Positions 1-8,651 of a stretch of DNA of 64,000 nucleotides are shown here, piece after piece. The stretch is taken from contig NKJC01000001.1 in the NCBI GenBank assembly GCA_002256435.1, forward strand, positions 1,922,001-1,986,000. The letters run 5' to 3'. Under the pieces are notes generated by a model. It had not been told where the DNA came from. It saw nothing but the letters and a program-made list of their open reading frames with translations, and ran no database searches. The DNA is from Chitinophagaceae bacterium BSSC1. GTDB taxonomy: Bacteria; Bacteroidota; Bacteroidia; Chitinophagales; Chitinophagaceae. Numbering within the stretch: the first letter of the stretch is position 1; each line of letters opens with the position of its first letter. Position numbers and translations under genes: made by a program.

Positions 1-495
1 CTGGCGTCCATTTTGCTCAATTTTCTGTTTCTGGCCAGTGCCGGATTGTATGTGAGTTTGTTGGTGCAACACAAGCACTGGGTAAACCTGCCTTTTTATC
101 AACTAGTTGCATATAGTTGTTTATTGTTATTGATTGTTTATTTGGGAAAATTCCTGTTCCTGAGCTTTTCGGGTTGGGTATTTAATGTTGGCGAAGCCAC
201 CAATGCCTATACTTTTATAGTGTTCTTGGTTAACAAGGTATTGGGCATTCTGCTCATTCCTTTTGTGTTGGTATTAACCTATTCCCCTGAGCCCATGATG
301 CAAGTGGCCACCACCATTTCTTTGGGCATCTGTTGCCTGCTGTTTGTTTACCGTTACCTGATTGGATTCGGGGCCATTAGGAATAATTTGAAAGTTAGCG
401 CCTTACATTTTTTCTTGTACCTTTGCGCTGTTGAATTACTCCCACTGGTGTTGATATACAAACTGTTACTTGACAACCTGACTGGAAGTATTTAA
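1..495 (+). CDS. DUF4271 family membrane protein, 3' part
   Basis: The reading frame is open from the first base of the window, so the true start lies upstream and only the C-terminal part (about 164 residues) is seen. It is very hydrophobic, with roughly five membrane-spanning stretches separated by short loops. The sequence resembles the DUF4271 family, multi-pass membrane proteins of unknown function in Bacteroidota that often precede hemD; this is recognition from memory. The next gene, hemD, starts 28 bases after the stop, which suggests cotranscription. No catalytic motif is visible. Membrane protein is near certain; the family name is likely. Confidence 0.75.
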   Translation: MASILLNFLFLASAGLYVSLLVQHKHWVNLPFYQLVAYSCLLLLIVYLGKFLFLSFSGWVFNVGEATNAYTFIVFLVNKVLGILLIPFVLVLTYSPEPMMQVATTISLGICCLLFVYRYLIGFGAIRNNLKVSALHFFLYLCAVELLPLVLIYKLLLDNLTGSI

Positions 496-523
496 TCATC
501 CTTTATTCTTATAGCGTATTAGC

Positions 524-1321
524 ATGGCAAAAAGCGGGACAAAAAATTCGGGTACTGTCAAGAAAGTAAGAAGGATCCTCATCTCCCAACCTAGACCGGA
601 AAGTGAAAAGTCTCCTTACTTTGATTTGGAGCGGAAACACCAAGTTGAATTGGTTTTTCATCCCTTTATCAAACTAGAAGGCATTCCAGCAAGAGAATTT
701 AGGAAACAGAAAATAGATATCCTGCAGTTTTCAGCAGTTATTTTTACTAGTAGAAATGCCATTGACCATTTTTTCCGCACTTGTGAAGAAATGAAAATCA
801 GTATTGGTCAGGATACCAAGTATTTCTGCATTACCGAGGCCGTAGCATTGTATTTGCAAAAATTCATCCTATATAGAAAACGCAAAGTGTTTTATGGTGC
901 CGATGGTACCAATAAAAGCATGTTTGATGTGGTGAACAAACACAAGGAAAATGAGAAATTCCTCTATGTCTGCAGCGAGAATCAGCAAGACAATGAGATC
1001 TGTGGCTTTATGAAGAACAACAAGTGTGAATACCAGTTGGGCTTTATGTACAGAAGCATCAGCAATGATATCAAACACTTGCTTGACAAAGAGTATGACG
1101 TGATTTGCTTTTTCACCCCAAGTGGCGTAAAAAGTTTGTTTGATAATGATCCTAATTTTAAACAGAACGGAACCATTATTGGTGCTTTTGGTGGCAATAC
1201 TTCCAAAGCTGTTGAAGACGCTGGTTTGAATCTTGAGTTCAAAGTACCATCGCCTCAAAAACCAAGTATGGTTGCGGCTTTGGATCAATTCTTATCCTTG
1301 GGTGCCCCGGTTAAAAAATAA
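524..1321 (+). CDS. hemD: Uroporphyrinogen-III synthase
   Basis: Cyclises hydroxymethylbilane to uroporphyrinogen III, the branch point of heme and siroheme synthesis, in the cytoplasm. The 265-residue protein has the expected two-lobed HemD pattern: an N-terminal strand reading ILISQPRP, the segment VIFTSRNAIDHFF in the first lobe, and ICFFTPSGVKSLF in the second. The family is poorly conserved, so the call rests on these lobe motifs and on the adjacent DUF4271 gene, a common Bacteroidota pairing. The first 15 or so residues are basic and probably disordered. A strong intrinsic terminator follows 20 bases after the stop, so the unit ends here. Confidence 0.85.
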   Translation: MAKSGTKNSGTVKKVRRILISQPRPESEKSPYFDLERKHQVELVFHPFIKLEGIPAREFRKQKIDILQFSAVIFTSRNAIDHFFRTCEEMKISIGQDTKYFCITEAVALYLQKFILYRKRKVFYGADGTNKSMFDVVNKHKENEKFLYVCSENQQDNEICGFMKNNKCEYQLGFMYRSISNDIKHLLDKEYDVICFFTPSGVKSLFDNDPNFKQNGTIIGAFGGNTSKAVEDAGLNLEFKVPSPQKPSMVAALDQFLSLGAPVKK

Positions 1322-1341
1322 ATTCACAACTTTTTATAGAG

Positions 1342-1364
1342 AGCCCCGCAACCGCGGGGCTTTT
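1342..1364 (+). terminator. Intrinsic terminator after hemD
   Basis: Perfect 8-bp stem AGCCCCGC / GCGGGGCT (1342-1349 and 1354-1361) with loop AACC, followed directly by TTTT. It separates the DUF4271-hemD unit from the DUF255 gene that starts 28 bases downstream. Confidence 0.9.
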
Positions 1365-1391
1365 CATTTGTAATAGATTCAAACACCATAC

Positions 1392-3422
1392 ATGCATACC
1401 AATAGACTTGCCCAAGAATCCAGCCCCTATTTATTGCAGCACGCAAACAACCCAGTAGATTGGTATCCTTGGGGAGAAGAGGCTTTGAATAGGGCCATTG
1501 CTGAAGACAAACCCATCTTGGTGAGTATTGGGTATGCGGCATGTCATTGGTGTCATGTAATGGAAAGGGAAAGCTTTGAAAACGAAGCCACGGCCAAGAT
1601 CATGAACCAATATTTTATCAATATCAAAATTGATAGAGAAGAGCGTCCAGACCTGGATCATTTGTATATGGATGCCGTGCAAGCCATGACGGGCAGCGGC
1701 GGATGGCCCTTGAATGTATTTCTCACTCCAGAGAAAAAGCCATTTTTTGGTGGCACATATTTTCCACCCGTAAAGGCATTTAATCGCGCCAGCTGGACCG
1801 AGGTTTTAGAAGGCATACACAAGGGTTACCAAGATAGAAGGGAGGAGATTGAAACCCAGGCCAATCATTTGACCCAACACTTACAGTCTTCCAACCTATT
1901 TGGTTTTCAATCTAAGGAAAAGCAAGATGTACCGGGGGATCAAGTATTAGCTACCATTGCTGAAAATTTATTGGCGCAGGCCGATACTGAATGGGGTGGT
2001 TTTGGCAGGGCCCCCAAATTTCCCCAAACTTTTTCTATTCAATTCTTGCTCAGACAATACCATTTTTACCAAGACCAGGCGGCACTCAATCAAGCATTAT
2101 TAAGCCTAGACAAAATGATGCATGGCGGCATCTATGACCAATTGGGTGGGGGATTTGCTAGGTATAGCACCGATACCCAGTGGTTGGCGCCCCATTTTGA
2201 AAAAATGCTCTATGACAATGCGCTTTTGCTTGCTGTTTTGTCAGAAGCTTTTCAGATTACCAAAGACCAGCGCTATGCCAACTGCATAGATCAGACCATT
2301 GGATTTTTAGAAAGAGAACTTTTAGACAAGGAGGGCGGTTTTTATAGCGCCTTAGACGCAGATAGTGAGGGAGTGGAAGGCAAGTTTTATACTTGGTCCA
2401 AGGCAGAGATTGACCAGCTATTAGGAGAAGATGCAGCCATCTTTTGTCAGTTCTACCAGGTAGAGGAGCAGGGCAACTGGGAGCACGTGAATATTCTTTG
2501 GATCAAAGAACCAGCTGATGCATTTGCACTTGCGCAAGGTTTGGATCCTGCAGCATTTCAGGCCTTGCTTGAAAAATGCAGCCTAATTTTAATGGAAGCT
2601 AGGGACCAGCGTATTCGTCCGGGGCTGGATGACAAGATTCTCTTGGGTTGGAATGCCTTAATCAATACTGCTTATTCCAAGGCTTTTGCCGCTTTGGGAC
2701 GCGAATCCTATCGCCAACAGGCAATAAACCAGATGGATTTTCTGGAAAAAGCATTTCGGGTGGCCGATGGTTCATGGCATCATACCTATAAAAATGGGGT
2801 GGCCAAGCTGCCCGCCTTTTTGGATGACTATGCTTACCTGATTCAAGCCTATATACAATTACAAGAGATTACGGGGAATTCGGATTATTTGGTCAAGGCC
2901 AAGGAATTGACTAACTGGGTTTGTACCCATTTTTCTGAGCCAGAAACCGGTTTCTTCTATTTTACGCACCAAGACCAGCAAGACATTTTGGTTAGGAAAA
3001 AAGAGGTCTATGATGGGGCTACACCCAGTGGAAATGCGGTCATGTGTGCTAATTTGCTCTATTTATCCTTGGTTTTTGACCTTCCCGAGTGGAAAGAGCG
3101 GGCCATGGCCATGATGGGCGCTTTGGATGGGGCCATTGTCAAATACCCCGGTTCTTTTGCCGTATGGGCAGGGCAACTGCAACTACAAACTAAGGGGGTG
3201 GTGGAGCTAGCCATTACAGGCAAAAACTGGCAAACCCAGGTGTCTCAGGTGCTTCAAGCATTTATTCCCAATAAAATAATCCAGTGGGGGGAAACTAATT
3301 CGGCGTTTTTTCCGTTATTGGTGGGCAGGGAGAGCAACGAAGATGCGGCATTTTACATCTGTAAAGACTATAGCTGTAAATCACCAATTTTCAATATCGC
3401 CGATTTTTTAGCAAATGTGTAA
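1392..3422 (+). CDS. Thioredoxin-fold DUF255 protein (YyaL / SPATA20 family)
   Basis: A 676-residue protein of the widespread YyaL/SSP411 family. The N-terminal 160 residues form a thioredoxin-like DUF255 domain with the family motif [14 protein letters not shown] and the segment [24 protein letters not shown]. The remainder is an alpha/alpha-barrel resembling glycoside-hydrolase and epimerase folds, with signatures [25 protein letters not shown] and [10 protein letters not shown]. The start [17 protein letters not shown] is typical, so the ATG at 1392 is secure. Length matches the family. The physiological role is unsettled (redox or sugar-related), and I do not assign a reaction. No signal peptide is visible. 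It stands alone between a terminator and the gld promoter region. Confidence 0.93.
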   Translation: MHTNRLAQESSPYLLQHANNPVDWYPWGEEALNRAIAEDKPILVSIGYAACHWCHVMERESFENEATAKIMNQYFINIKIDREERPDLDHLYMDAVQAMTGSGGWPLNVFLTPEKKPFFGGTYFPPVKAFNRASWTEVLEGIHKGYQDRREEIETQANHLTQHLQSSNLFGFQSKEKQDVPGDQVLATIAENLLAQADTEWGGFGRAPKFPQTFSIQFLLRQYHFYQDQAALNQALLSLDKMMHGGIYDQLGGGFARYSTDTQWLAPHFEKMLYDNALLLAVLSEAFQITKDQRYANCIDQTIGFLERELLDKEGGFYSALDADSEGVEGKFYTWSKAEIDQLLGEDAAIFCQFYQVEEQGNWEHVNILWIKEPADAFALAQGLDPAAFQALLEKCSLILMEARDQRIRPGLDDKILLGWNALINTAYSKAFAALGRESYRQQAINQMDFLEKAFRVADGSWHHTYKNGVAKLPAFLDDYAYLIQAYIQLQEITGNSDYLVKAKELTNWVCTHFSEPETGFFYFTHQDQQDILVRKKEVYDGATPSGNAVMCANLLYLSLVFDLPEWKERAMAMMGALDGAIVKYPGSFAVWAGQLQLQTKGVVELAITGKNWQTQVSQVLQAFIPNKIIQWGETNSAFFPLLVGRESNEDAAFYICKDYSCKSPIFNIADFLANV

Positions 3423-3556
3423 CAAACTATGGTTTAATTTGCTTTCAATGACAGCGGTACCCGGTACCGGAAATTCGTTGTTCCACATAAAATGTATCCC
3501 CATAAGTAGATTTCTACACGTTCAACTTTTATTGGCACAAAATCTTAAATGCGGTT

Positions 3557-3583
3557 TTTGACCCAATAGAAAACATATATTTG
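3557..3583 (+). promoter_or_regulatory. Candidate promoter for gldKLMN
   Basis: A TATATTTG element (3576-3583) matches the Bacteroidota -7 consensus TAnnTTTG and lies 26 bases before the gldK ATG. A TTTG (3557-3560) could be the -33 element, but the 15-bp spacing is shorter than the usual 19-21 bp. The rest of the 187-bp gap holds no gene; it contains the palindrome CCGGTACCGG at 3461-3470. Confidence 0.5.
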
Positions 3584-3609
3584 TCACTGTCATAAATCAT
3601 TCTGAACAG

Positions 3610-4896
3610 ATGAAAGGGTATCTAACATTACTGATATTGGGGGCATTCACGCTTAGCTTGAGTTCCTGCTTTTTGAAAAAGGGGGGTAAGGGAAAGTCCG
3701 GCGTTCCTGATGATGGTCAATTACATGGCCTTCCACCAACTGCTAGACAAAGCATGAATAGGCCATTACACATGGTGTATATTCCTGCTGGTACCTTTCA
3801 TATGGGACCAAGCGATGAAGACATCAGCTACAACTTTACAACGCGTAACAGACAGGTGTCTATTCCTGGTTTTTGGATGGATGCTACTGAAATTACCAAC
3901 AACGAGTACAGACAGTTTGTAACCTGGACCAGAGATTCTCTTGCATTTAAAATCTTATATGGTCAGGGTATTAACAAGGATACCGATACTACAGCTGTTG
4001 ATTGGACTAAGGTAAAAGCCATCAAATATGATAGGACTACCATTGAAAGACTAAACGAATTAAACCTAGCTCCTGATAACCGTTTGTATGGCAAACCCGA
4101 AGTGGATCCAGACAAATTGGTTTACCGCATTGAATATTTTGACCTTCCCGCTGCTGCCAAAAGAGAGAATGCAGGACACCCTCGCAAAGAATTTATGGTA
4201 AAAAGGGATCAGAAAGTATATCCTGATACCTTGGTTTGGATGAGAGACTTCTCTTATTCTTACAACGAACCCATGACCAAACGCTATTTCTCCCATCCTT
4301 CTTTTGGAAACTATCCAGTAGTTGGGGTTACTTGGAAACAAGCAGTTGCTTTCTGTCACTGGCGTTCTCATATCCAGAACAGTTATTTAGAGAAAAAGAA
4401 ATTTGCCGTAGAAAGTGATTTCCGTTTGCCTTCTGAAGCAGAATGGGAATATGCTGCAAGAGGTGCTAGAAGCAATTCTATGTATCCTTGGGGTAACTAC
4501 TACTTACGTAATAAAAAAGGTTGTTTGTTGGCCAACTTTAAACCAGGCCGTGGTAACTACGCAGAAGATGGTGGTTTCTATACTGTGCGTGCCGATGGTT
4601 ACTGGCCCAACGATTATGGCTTATATAATATGAGTGGTAATGTGGCTGAGTGGACCAACTCTTATTTCTATGAAGGTGCTTACAATTTTGTGAGTGATAT
4701 GAGCCCTGACGTTCGTTTGGACGCTAAAGACTCAGATCCTCCGCGTATGAAACGCAAAGTAGTAAGAGGTGGTTCATGGAAAGATATTGGCTATTTCTTA
4801 CAAGTAAGTACCCGCAACTTTGAATACCAAGACACTGCCAAATCCTATATTGGATTCCGTTGTGTCATTGACTTGGCTCCCAAAATGCGTAAATAA
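3610..4896 (+). CDS. gldK: Type IX secretion / gliding motility lipoprotein GldK
   Basis: Outer-membrane-associated lipoprotein that forms the periplasmic ring of the type IX secretion system together with GldN (known for the family). The 428-residue product starts with a lipoprotein signal peptide ending LSSC, which would place the lipidated Cys at residue 20. The rest is a formylglycine-generating-enzyme/sulfatase-modifying-like fold, shown by IPAGTFHMGP, the motif FRLPSEAEWEYAARG, NMSGNVAEW and VRGGSW. In GldK this fold is structural rather than catalytic. It is the first gene of gldK-gldL-gldM-gldN, all on one strand with gaps under 85 bases. Confidence 0.96.
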   Translation: MKGYLTLLILGAFTLSLSSCFLKKGGKGKSGVPDDGQLHGLPPTARQSMNRPLHMVYIPAGTFHMGPSDEDISYNFTTRNRQVSIPGFWMDATEITNNEYRQFVTWTRDSLAFKILYGQGINKDTDTTAVDWTKVKAIKYDRTTIERLNELNLAPDNRLYGKPEVDPDKLVYRIEYFDLPAAAKRENAGHPRKEFMVKRDQKVYPDTLVWMRDFSYSYNEPMTKRYFSHPSFGNYPVVGVTWKQAVAFCHWRSHIQNSYLEKKKFAVESDFRLPSEAEWEYAARGARSNSMYPWGNYYLRNKKGCLLANFKPGRGNYAEDGGFYTVRADGYWPNDYGLYNMSGNVAEWTNSYFYEGAYNFVSDMSPDVRLDAKDSDPPRMKRKVVRGGSWKDIGYFLQVSTRNFEYQDTAKSYIGFRCVIDLAPKMRK

Positions 4897-4979
4897 TTAG
4901 AACCAACCAACTGTTTATTTGAAAATGGGTTTTGCCCAGTTTCATCACAATTTTCAATAAAAATCAAATAGCAAACATT

Positions 4980-5729
4980 ATGGCTTCAGGTGTTTCTCCA
5001 ACTGTGAATCGTCTAGTTAACGTTGTTGTGTGCGTAGGTGCGGCAGTAGTTATCATTGGTGCAATGGCAAAAATCTTGCACTTATCTTGGGCGGATTGGG
5101 CTTTGAAAATAGGTCTATCTACTGAAGCTTTGATCTTCTTGGTATATGCCATTCTACCACCTCCAGATATGGGTCCTGCTGTTGTTGCGGCCCCAGTAGA
5201 AACAGGAAATCCTGCTTTAAAAACCATGGAAAAAATGTTGGCTGAAGCCGATATTACTCCTGCTAATCTTTCTAAACTAAGCGCTGGTTTCCAGAAATTG
5301 GGAAGCACCGTTGAAAAAATGGGAGAGATCAGTGATGTTGTAAAATCAACTGGTGATTTTACTGCAAAAACAAAAGAAGCCACCATTGCTTTGGGTGCCA
5401 TTAAAGATGCTACAACGCATGCAAGTCATGCATTAGCTGGTTTCCAAGGTGCTTCTGAAGCAACCAAGCATTTCCACGAGCAAGTGCAAGGTCTTACTAA
5501 GAACTTATCTTCTTTAAATACGATTTACGAATTGGAATTGCAAGAAAGCAATAACCACTTGAAAGCTTTGAATCAATTCTACGGAAAACTGTCTCAGGCA
5601 TCAGCTGCCATGACAGGAACTGCAGAAGATGCTATCAAAGCCAAAGAGCAGATTGCAGCATTGGCCAATAACTTGGGTAAATTAAACCAAGTCTATGGCA
5701 GTATGTTAACCGCCATGCAAGGCAGGTAA
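4980..5729 (+). CDS. gldL: Type IX secretion / gliding motility protein GldL
   Basis: Inner-membrane component of the proton-driven type IX secretion motor, partner of GldM (known). I place the start at the ATG at 4980 (MASGVSPTVNRLV), giving 249 residues; the frame is open upstream to a TTG at 4932 but the extra residues do not look like the family. Two hydrophobic segments (about residues 11-35 and 42-62) include AMAKILHLSWADWALKIG, containing the region where GldL carries its membrane Glu/Lys motif. A long alpha-helical cytoplasmic tail follows, rich in Ala, Lys and Glu. No Shine-Dalgarno sequence is apparent. Confidence 0.95.
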   Translation: MASGVSPTVNRLVNVVVCVGAAVVIIGAMAKILHLSWADWALKIGLSTEALIFLVYAILPPPDMGPAVVAAPVETGNPALKTMEKMLAEADITPANLSKLSAGFQKLGSTVEKMGEISDVVKSTGDFTAKTKEATIALGAIKDATTHASHALAGFQGASEATKHFHEQVQGLTKNLSSLNTIYELELQESNNHLKALNQFYGKLSQASAAMTGTAEDAIKAKEQIAALANNLGKLNQVYGSMLTAMQGR

Positions 5730-5776
5730 TACCAACGCAATAAATTCAACATTCGTATTTCTAAATAATAGTTAGC

Positions 5777-7327
5777 ATGTCATTACCTAAGGAGCCGCGG
5801 CAGAAGATGATCAACATGATGTACCTAGTGCTTACCGCACTGTTGGCACTGAATGTATCCAATGAGATCCTGAACGCATTCAAAACTGTGAACAACAGTT
5901 TGAATACTGCCAGTTCAATGGTTGAAAAAAAGAACGTAGATATATTCAAGTCTTTCCAGAAAAAATTGGAAGACCCCAAAACCAAGGAAAAGGCAGAAGT
6001 CTGGATGCCAAAAGCACAGAAAGCCAAGGAACTGGCGGATAACCTATACAATTACCTAGAATCTCTAAAAGCAGAATTGAAAAAAGAGAGTGGGTTGAAA
6101 ATGGTTGATGGGGTTGAAGATTATAAAGAAGATGATTTGGATGCAGCTACTCGTTTATTTGTTGAACCACCTCCAAGTGGAAGAGGAAGAGGCAAGGAAT
6201 TGTTTGATCGTTTAAAAGCTTACAAAGAGCAATTGATGGCCATTGATCCAGATATTGCCAAAGAAGTAGGTCCAACCCTTCCTTTAGATTTAACGCCTCC
6301 CCCAACTACCAATAAAAATGTAAAAGACGATTTGCCTTATCTCTATTTTCACATGACCCCAACTATTGCGGCCATTACCATTTTGAGCAAATTTCAAAAT
6401 GACGTGAAAAATTCAGAAGCACAGGTAGTTGAATATTGCCACAAAGAAATTGGTGAAGTAGAATTGATCTATGATGAGTTTGCTGCTTTTGCCGGAACCA
6501 ATTCTCAGTACTTGATGCCAGGTGAGGAATTAGTGATTACTGCAGGTATTGGTGCTTTTAGTAAAGCGGCTAGACCAAGCATTACTATTGACGGAGCCAA
6601 TGTTGTTGTAAAAGAAGATGGATCTGCTGAGTACAAAACTACAGTAGGTAGTTCTGGTTCAAATACTAAGAAAGTAAGAATCTCTTATACCAAACCCGAT
6701 GGTACTATTGCTACCGTTGAAAAAGACGTAAAGTATACTGTGGGTGTACCAAGTGGTCTTGTTGTATCTACCGATAAAACCCGTGTATTCTATCAAGGAT
6801 TAGATAATCCATTGAGTGTAACTGGTGGTGGTGGTGATGAAAAAGTAAATGTATCTGTAGAGGGTCCAGGTGTAAGCAGTAGAAAGGATGGTGCCGGATT
6901 ATATATTGTGACTTGTCAGAATTTAGGTTCTGCTGTTGTTACTGCAAGTGATGGAAAGAGTAATCAAAAAATTACTATACCTATCAAACGTGTTCCAGAT
7001 CCACAAGCTACGGTTGGTGGTAAATCTGGTGGCCCTATTGCGGCTAACGCTTTCCGTGTTCAAAAAGGGGTTGCTGCAGAACTGCGTGACTTTGTATTTG
7101 AAGGCGTTAAATACAATGTGTCTTCTTTTACCCTCATCTGCACTGGTAAGGGATTTGAAGAAGGCCTTGGTGTAGCAGAAGTTACAGGACCGTATTTTAA
7201 TGCAGAAGCACAGGCATTGCTAAAAAGATGCCAGCCTGGTTCTACTGTTGTAATAGACGAAATTAAAGTGGTTGGTCCAGGTGGATCAAGACAATTGGAA
7301 CAGAATATTTCATTTACACTTCAATAA
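5777..7327 (+). CDS. gldM: Type IX secretion / gliding motility protein GldM
   Basis: GldM spans the periplasm and transmits energy from the GldLM motor to the GldKN ring (known). The 516-residue protein begins with the highly conserved PKEPRQKMINMMYLVLTALLALNVS, here quoted as its first part PRQKMINMMYLVL, which contains the single N-terminal transmembrane helix. A helical region to about residue 220 is followed by beta-rich periplasmic domains such as SQYLMPGEELVITAG and ITIDGANVVVKEDG, as expected for the four periplasmic domains. Length fits the family. It starts 47 bases after gldL and ends 7 bases before gldN. Confidence 0.96.
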   Translation: MSLPKEPRQKMINMMYLVLTALLALNVSNEILNAFKTVNNSLNTASSMVEKKNVDIFKSFQKKLEDPKTKEKAEVWMPKAQKAKELADNLYNYLESLKAELKKESGLKMVDGVEDYKEDDLDAATRLFVEPPPSGRGRGKELFDRLKAYKEQLMAIDPDIAKEVGPTLPLDLTPPPTTNKNVKDDLPYLYFHMTPTIAAITILSKFQNDVKNSEAQVVEYCHKEIGEVELIYDEFAAFAGTNSQYLMPGEELVITAGIGAFSKAARPSITIDGANVVVKEDGSAEYKTTVGSSGSNTKKVRISYTKPDGTIATVEKDVKYTVGVPSGLVVSTDKTRVFYQGLDNPLSVTGGGGDEKVNVSVEGPGVSSRKDGAGLYIVTCQNLGSAVVTASDGKSNQKITIPIKRVPDPQATVGGKSGGPIAANAFRVQKGVAAELRDFVFEGVKYNVSSFTLICTGKGFEEGLGVAEVTGPYFNAEAQALLKRCQPGSTVVIDEIKVVGPGGSRQLEQNISFTLQ

Positions 7328-7334
7328 TAGGAGT

Positions 7335-8462
7335 ATGAGACAAATTATTTTTAAAAGCTTGGTCATCTGCATGGGATGCTTGGGTTTGGCAAATGCCCAA
7401 TCTAAGTACAAGACTGGTAATGCTGCCAAACAGCCTGCTACAAAGCCGGCAACAACTCCAGCAACTGCTCCTGCTACAAATCAGCAAAAGCAGCCTGCAA
7501 CAGCCAATCAGAAAACAGGTACTTCTCGTTATCTGAATAATAACGCAGCTACTAATAATGCAGCAGCCAATACAGCACCTGCTACTACTACCAATGACCC
7601 AGCAACAACAACTGCTTCAACGGCCAATGTAACAGTAAGGTATGACACTACCATTGCTGGTGCATTTGATGGTAAAGTAGAACAGTCATTGCGTAACAAC
7701 TATGCAGTAGAAAGGAACCTGATCAAAGATCGTAAGCCTTTGGAGTACGATTATATTCGTGAAGACGACCAATTCTGGAGCCAATTTGTTTGGGAAGAAA
7801 TTGATGCTCGCGAAAAAATTAATCAGTCATTTATTTATCCTGGTAAGGATGATAATGGAGACCAACGCTTTTTCTCTATTTTGTTGAGTGCCATTAAGAA
7901 TGACAGTGTTGTAGCTTTCTCTCCTGATAATGATATGTTCCGTACCCCATTAACTGCAGATCAAGTTAGCAATCTAACTGCTGGAAGTTTGGATACGGTA
8001 GAGGTTGCCGATCCAGTATCTGGAACCGTTGAAAAAGTAATTACTAGAAGACCTAAGTTTAGTCCTGATTCAGTTTATACTTTCCGTTTAAAAGAACAGT
8101 GGATTTTTGACAAAGAATCTAGCCGTATGTATTGCAGGATTATTGGAATTGCACCTATTGCCAAACAAGTAGTGGGTGGTAAGTCTCAGCCTCGTACTTT
8201 ATTCTGGGTGCATTACCCAGATTTACGCAGAACCTTGGTAAAATTTGACGTTTACAATCCAAAGAATTTTGCAGGGAGAATGTCTTGGGAAGAGTTATTT
8301 GAAAGTAGGTTCTTCTCCTCTTATATTATTAAATCTACCATCAATAACCCAGGTGATAAATACCTAAATGCGTTGATTAAAGATCCATTGTTCCGTTTGC
8401 TAGAAGGCCAGAACATCAAGGACAAAATCTTCAACTACGAGCAGGATCTCTGGAGTTATTAA
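7335..8462 (+). CDS. gldN: Type IX secretion / gliding motility protein GldN
   Basis: Periplasmic GldN (PorN) forms a ring with GldK (known). The ATG at 7335 gives a signal peptide MRQIIFKSLVICMGCLGLANAQ and a 375-residue product; the frame is open further upstream but that would overlap gldM. The conserved C-terminal domain shows REDDQFWSQFVWEEIDAREKINQ, with the core DDQFWSQFVWEEID, and ends with LFRLLEGQNIKDKIFNYEQ. Between them, residues about 28-95 are a low-complexity stretch of Ala, Thr, Pro, Gln and Asn, probably a flexible linker. An intrinsic terminator follows 21 bases after the stop. Confidence 0.95.
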   Translation: MRQIIFKSLVICMGCLGLANAQSKYKTGNAAKQPATKPATTPATAPATNQQKQPATANQKTGTSRYLNNNAATNNAAANTAPATTTNDPATTTASTANVTVRYDTTIAGAFDGKVEQSLRNNYAVERNLIKDRKPLEYDYIREDDQFWSQFVWEEIDAREKINQSFIYPGKDDNGDQRFFSILLSAIKNDSVVAFSPDNDMFRTPLTADQVSNLTAGSLDTVEVADPVSGTVEKVITRRPKFSPDSVYTFRLKEQWIFDKESSRMYCRIIGIAPIAKQVVGGKSQPRTLFWVHYPDLRRTLVKFDVYNPKNFAGRMSWEELFESRFFSSYIIKSTINNPGDKYLNALIKDPLFRLLEGQNIKDKIFNYEQDLWSY

Positions 8463-8483
8463 TAGAATAATTCGAAAAAATTC

Positions 8484-8512
8484 AAAAAAGGGGCTATTTG
8501 GCCCCTTTTTTT
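8484..8512 (+). terminator. Intrinsic terminator of the gldKLMN operon
   Basis: Stem GGGGC / GCCCC (8490-8494 and 8501-8505), extended by A6 on the left pairing with T7 on the right, with loop TATTTG. It closes the gld operon. The roughly 100 bases between it and the next hairpin (8513-8614) show no gene or motif I can support. Confidence 0.88.
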
Positions 8513-8614
8513 GGTAAAATCATCAAGAATTGACGGAAAATAGATAGTTTCTCTTTGTGGTTATAATAACAAATGCTTAACTTAGACATGGTTTTTCATA
8601 GGATATTGGATTTT

Positions 8615-8651
8615 AAAAACGGGGCTGGATATTCATCCTGGCCCCTTTTTT
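8615..8651 (-). terminator. Bidirectional terminator at the end of uvrC
   Basis: AAAAA-C-GGGGC (8615-8625) pairs with GCCCC-TTTTT (8641-8650), with an inner GGAT/ATCC stem. Read on the minus strand it is a T-tailed hairpin that begins at the uvrC stop codon; on the plus strand it also ends in T6, so it can act as a second stop for gld transcripts. Confidence 0.82.

Noticed and set aside
3451..3470. Regulatory palindrome GGTACC/CCGGTACCGG upstream of gldK
   Set aside because: It lies more than 100 bases upstream of the promoter box and is a short perfect palindrome likely to occur by chance; not enough support for an operator.
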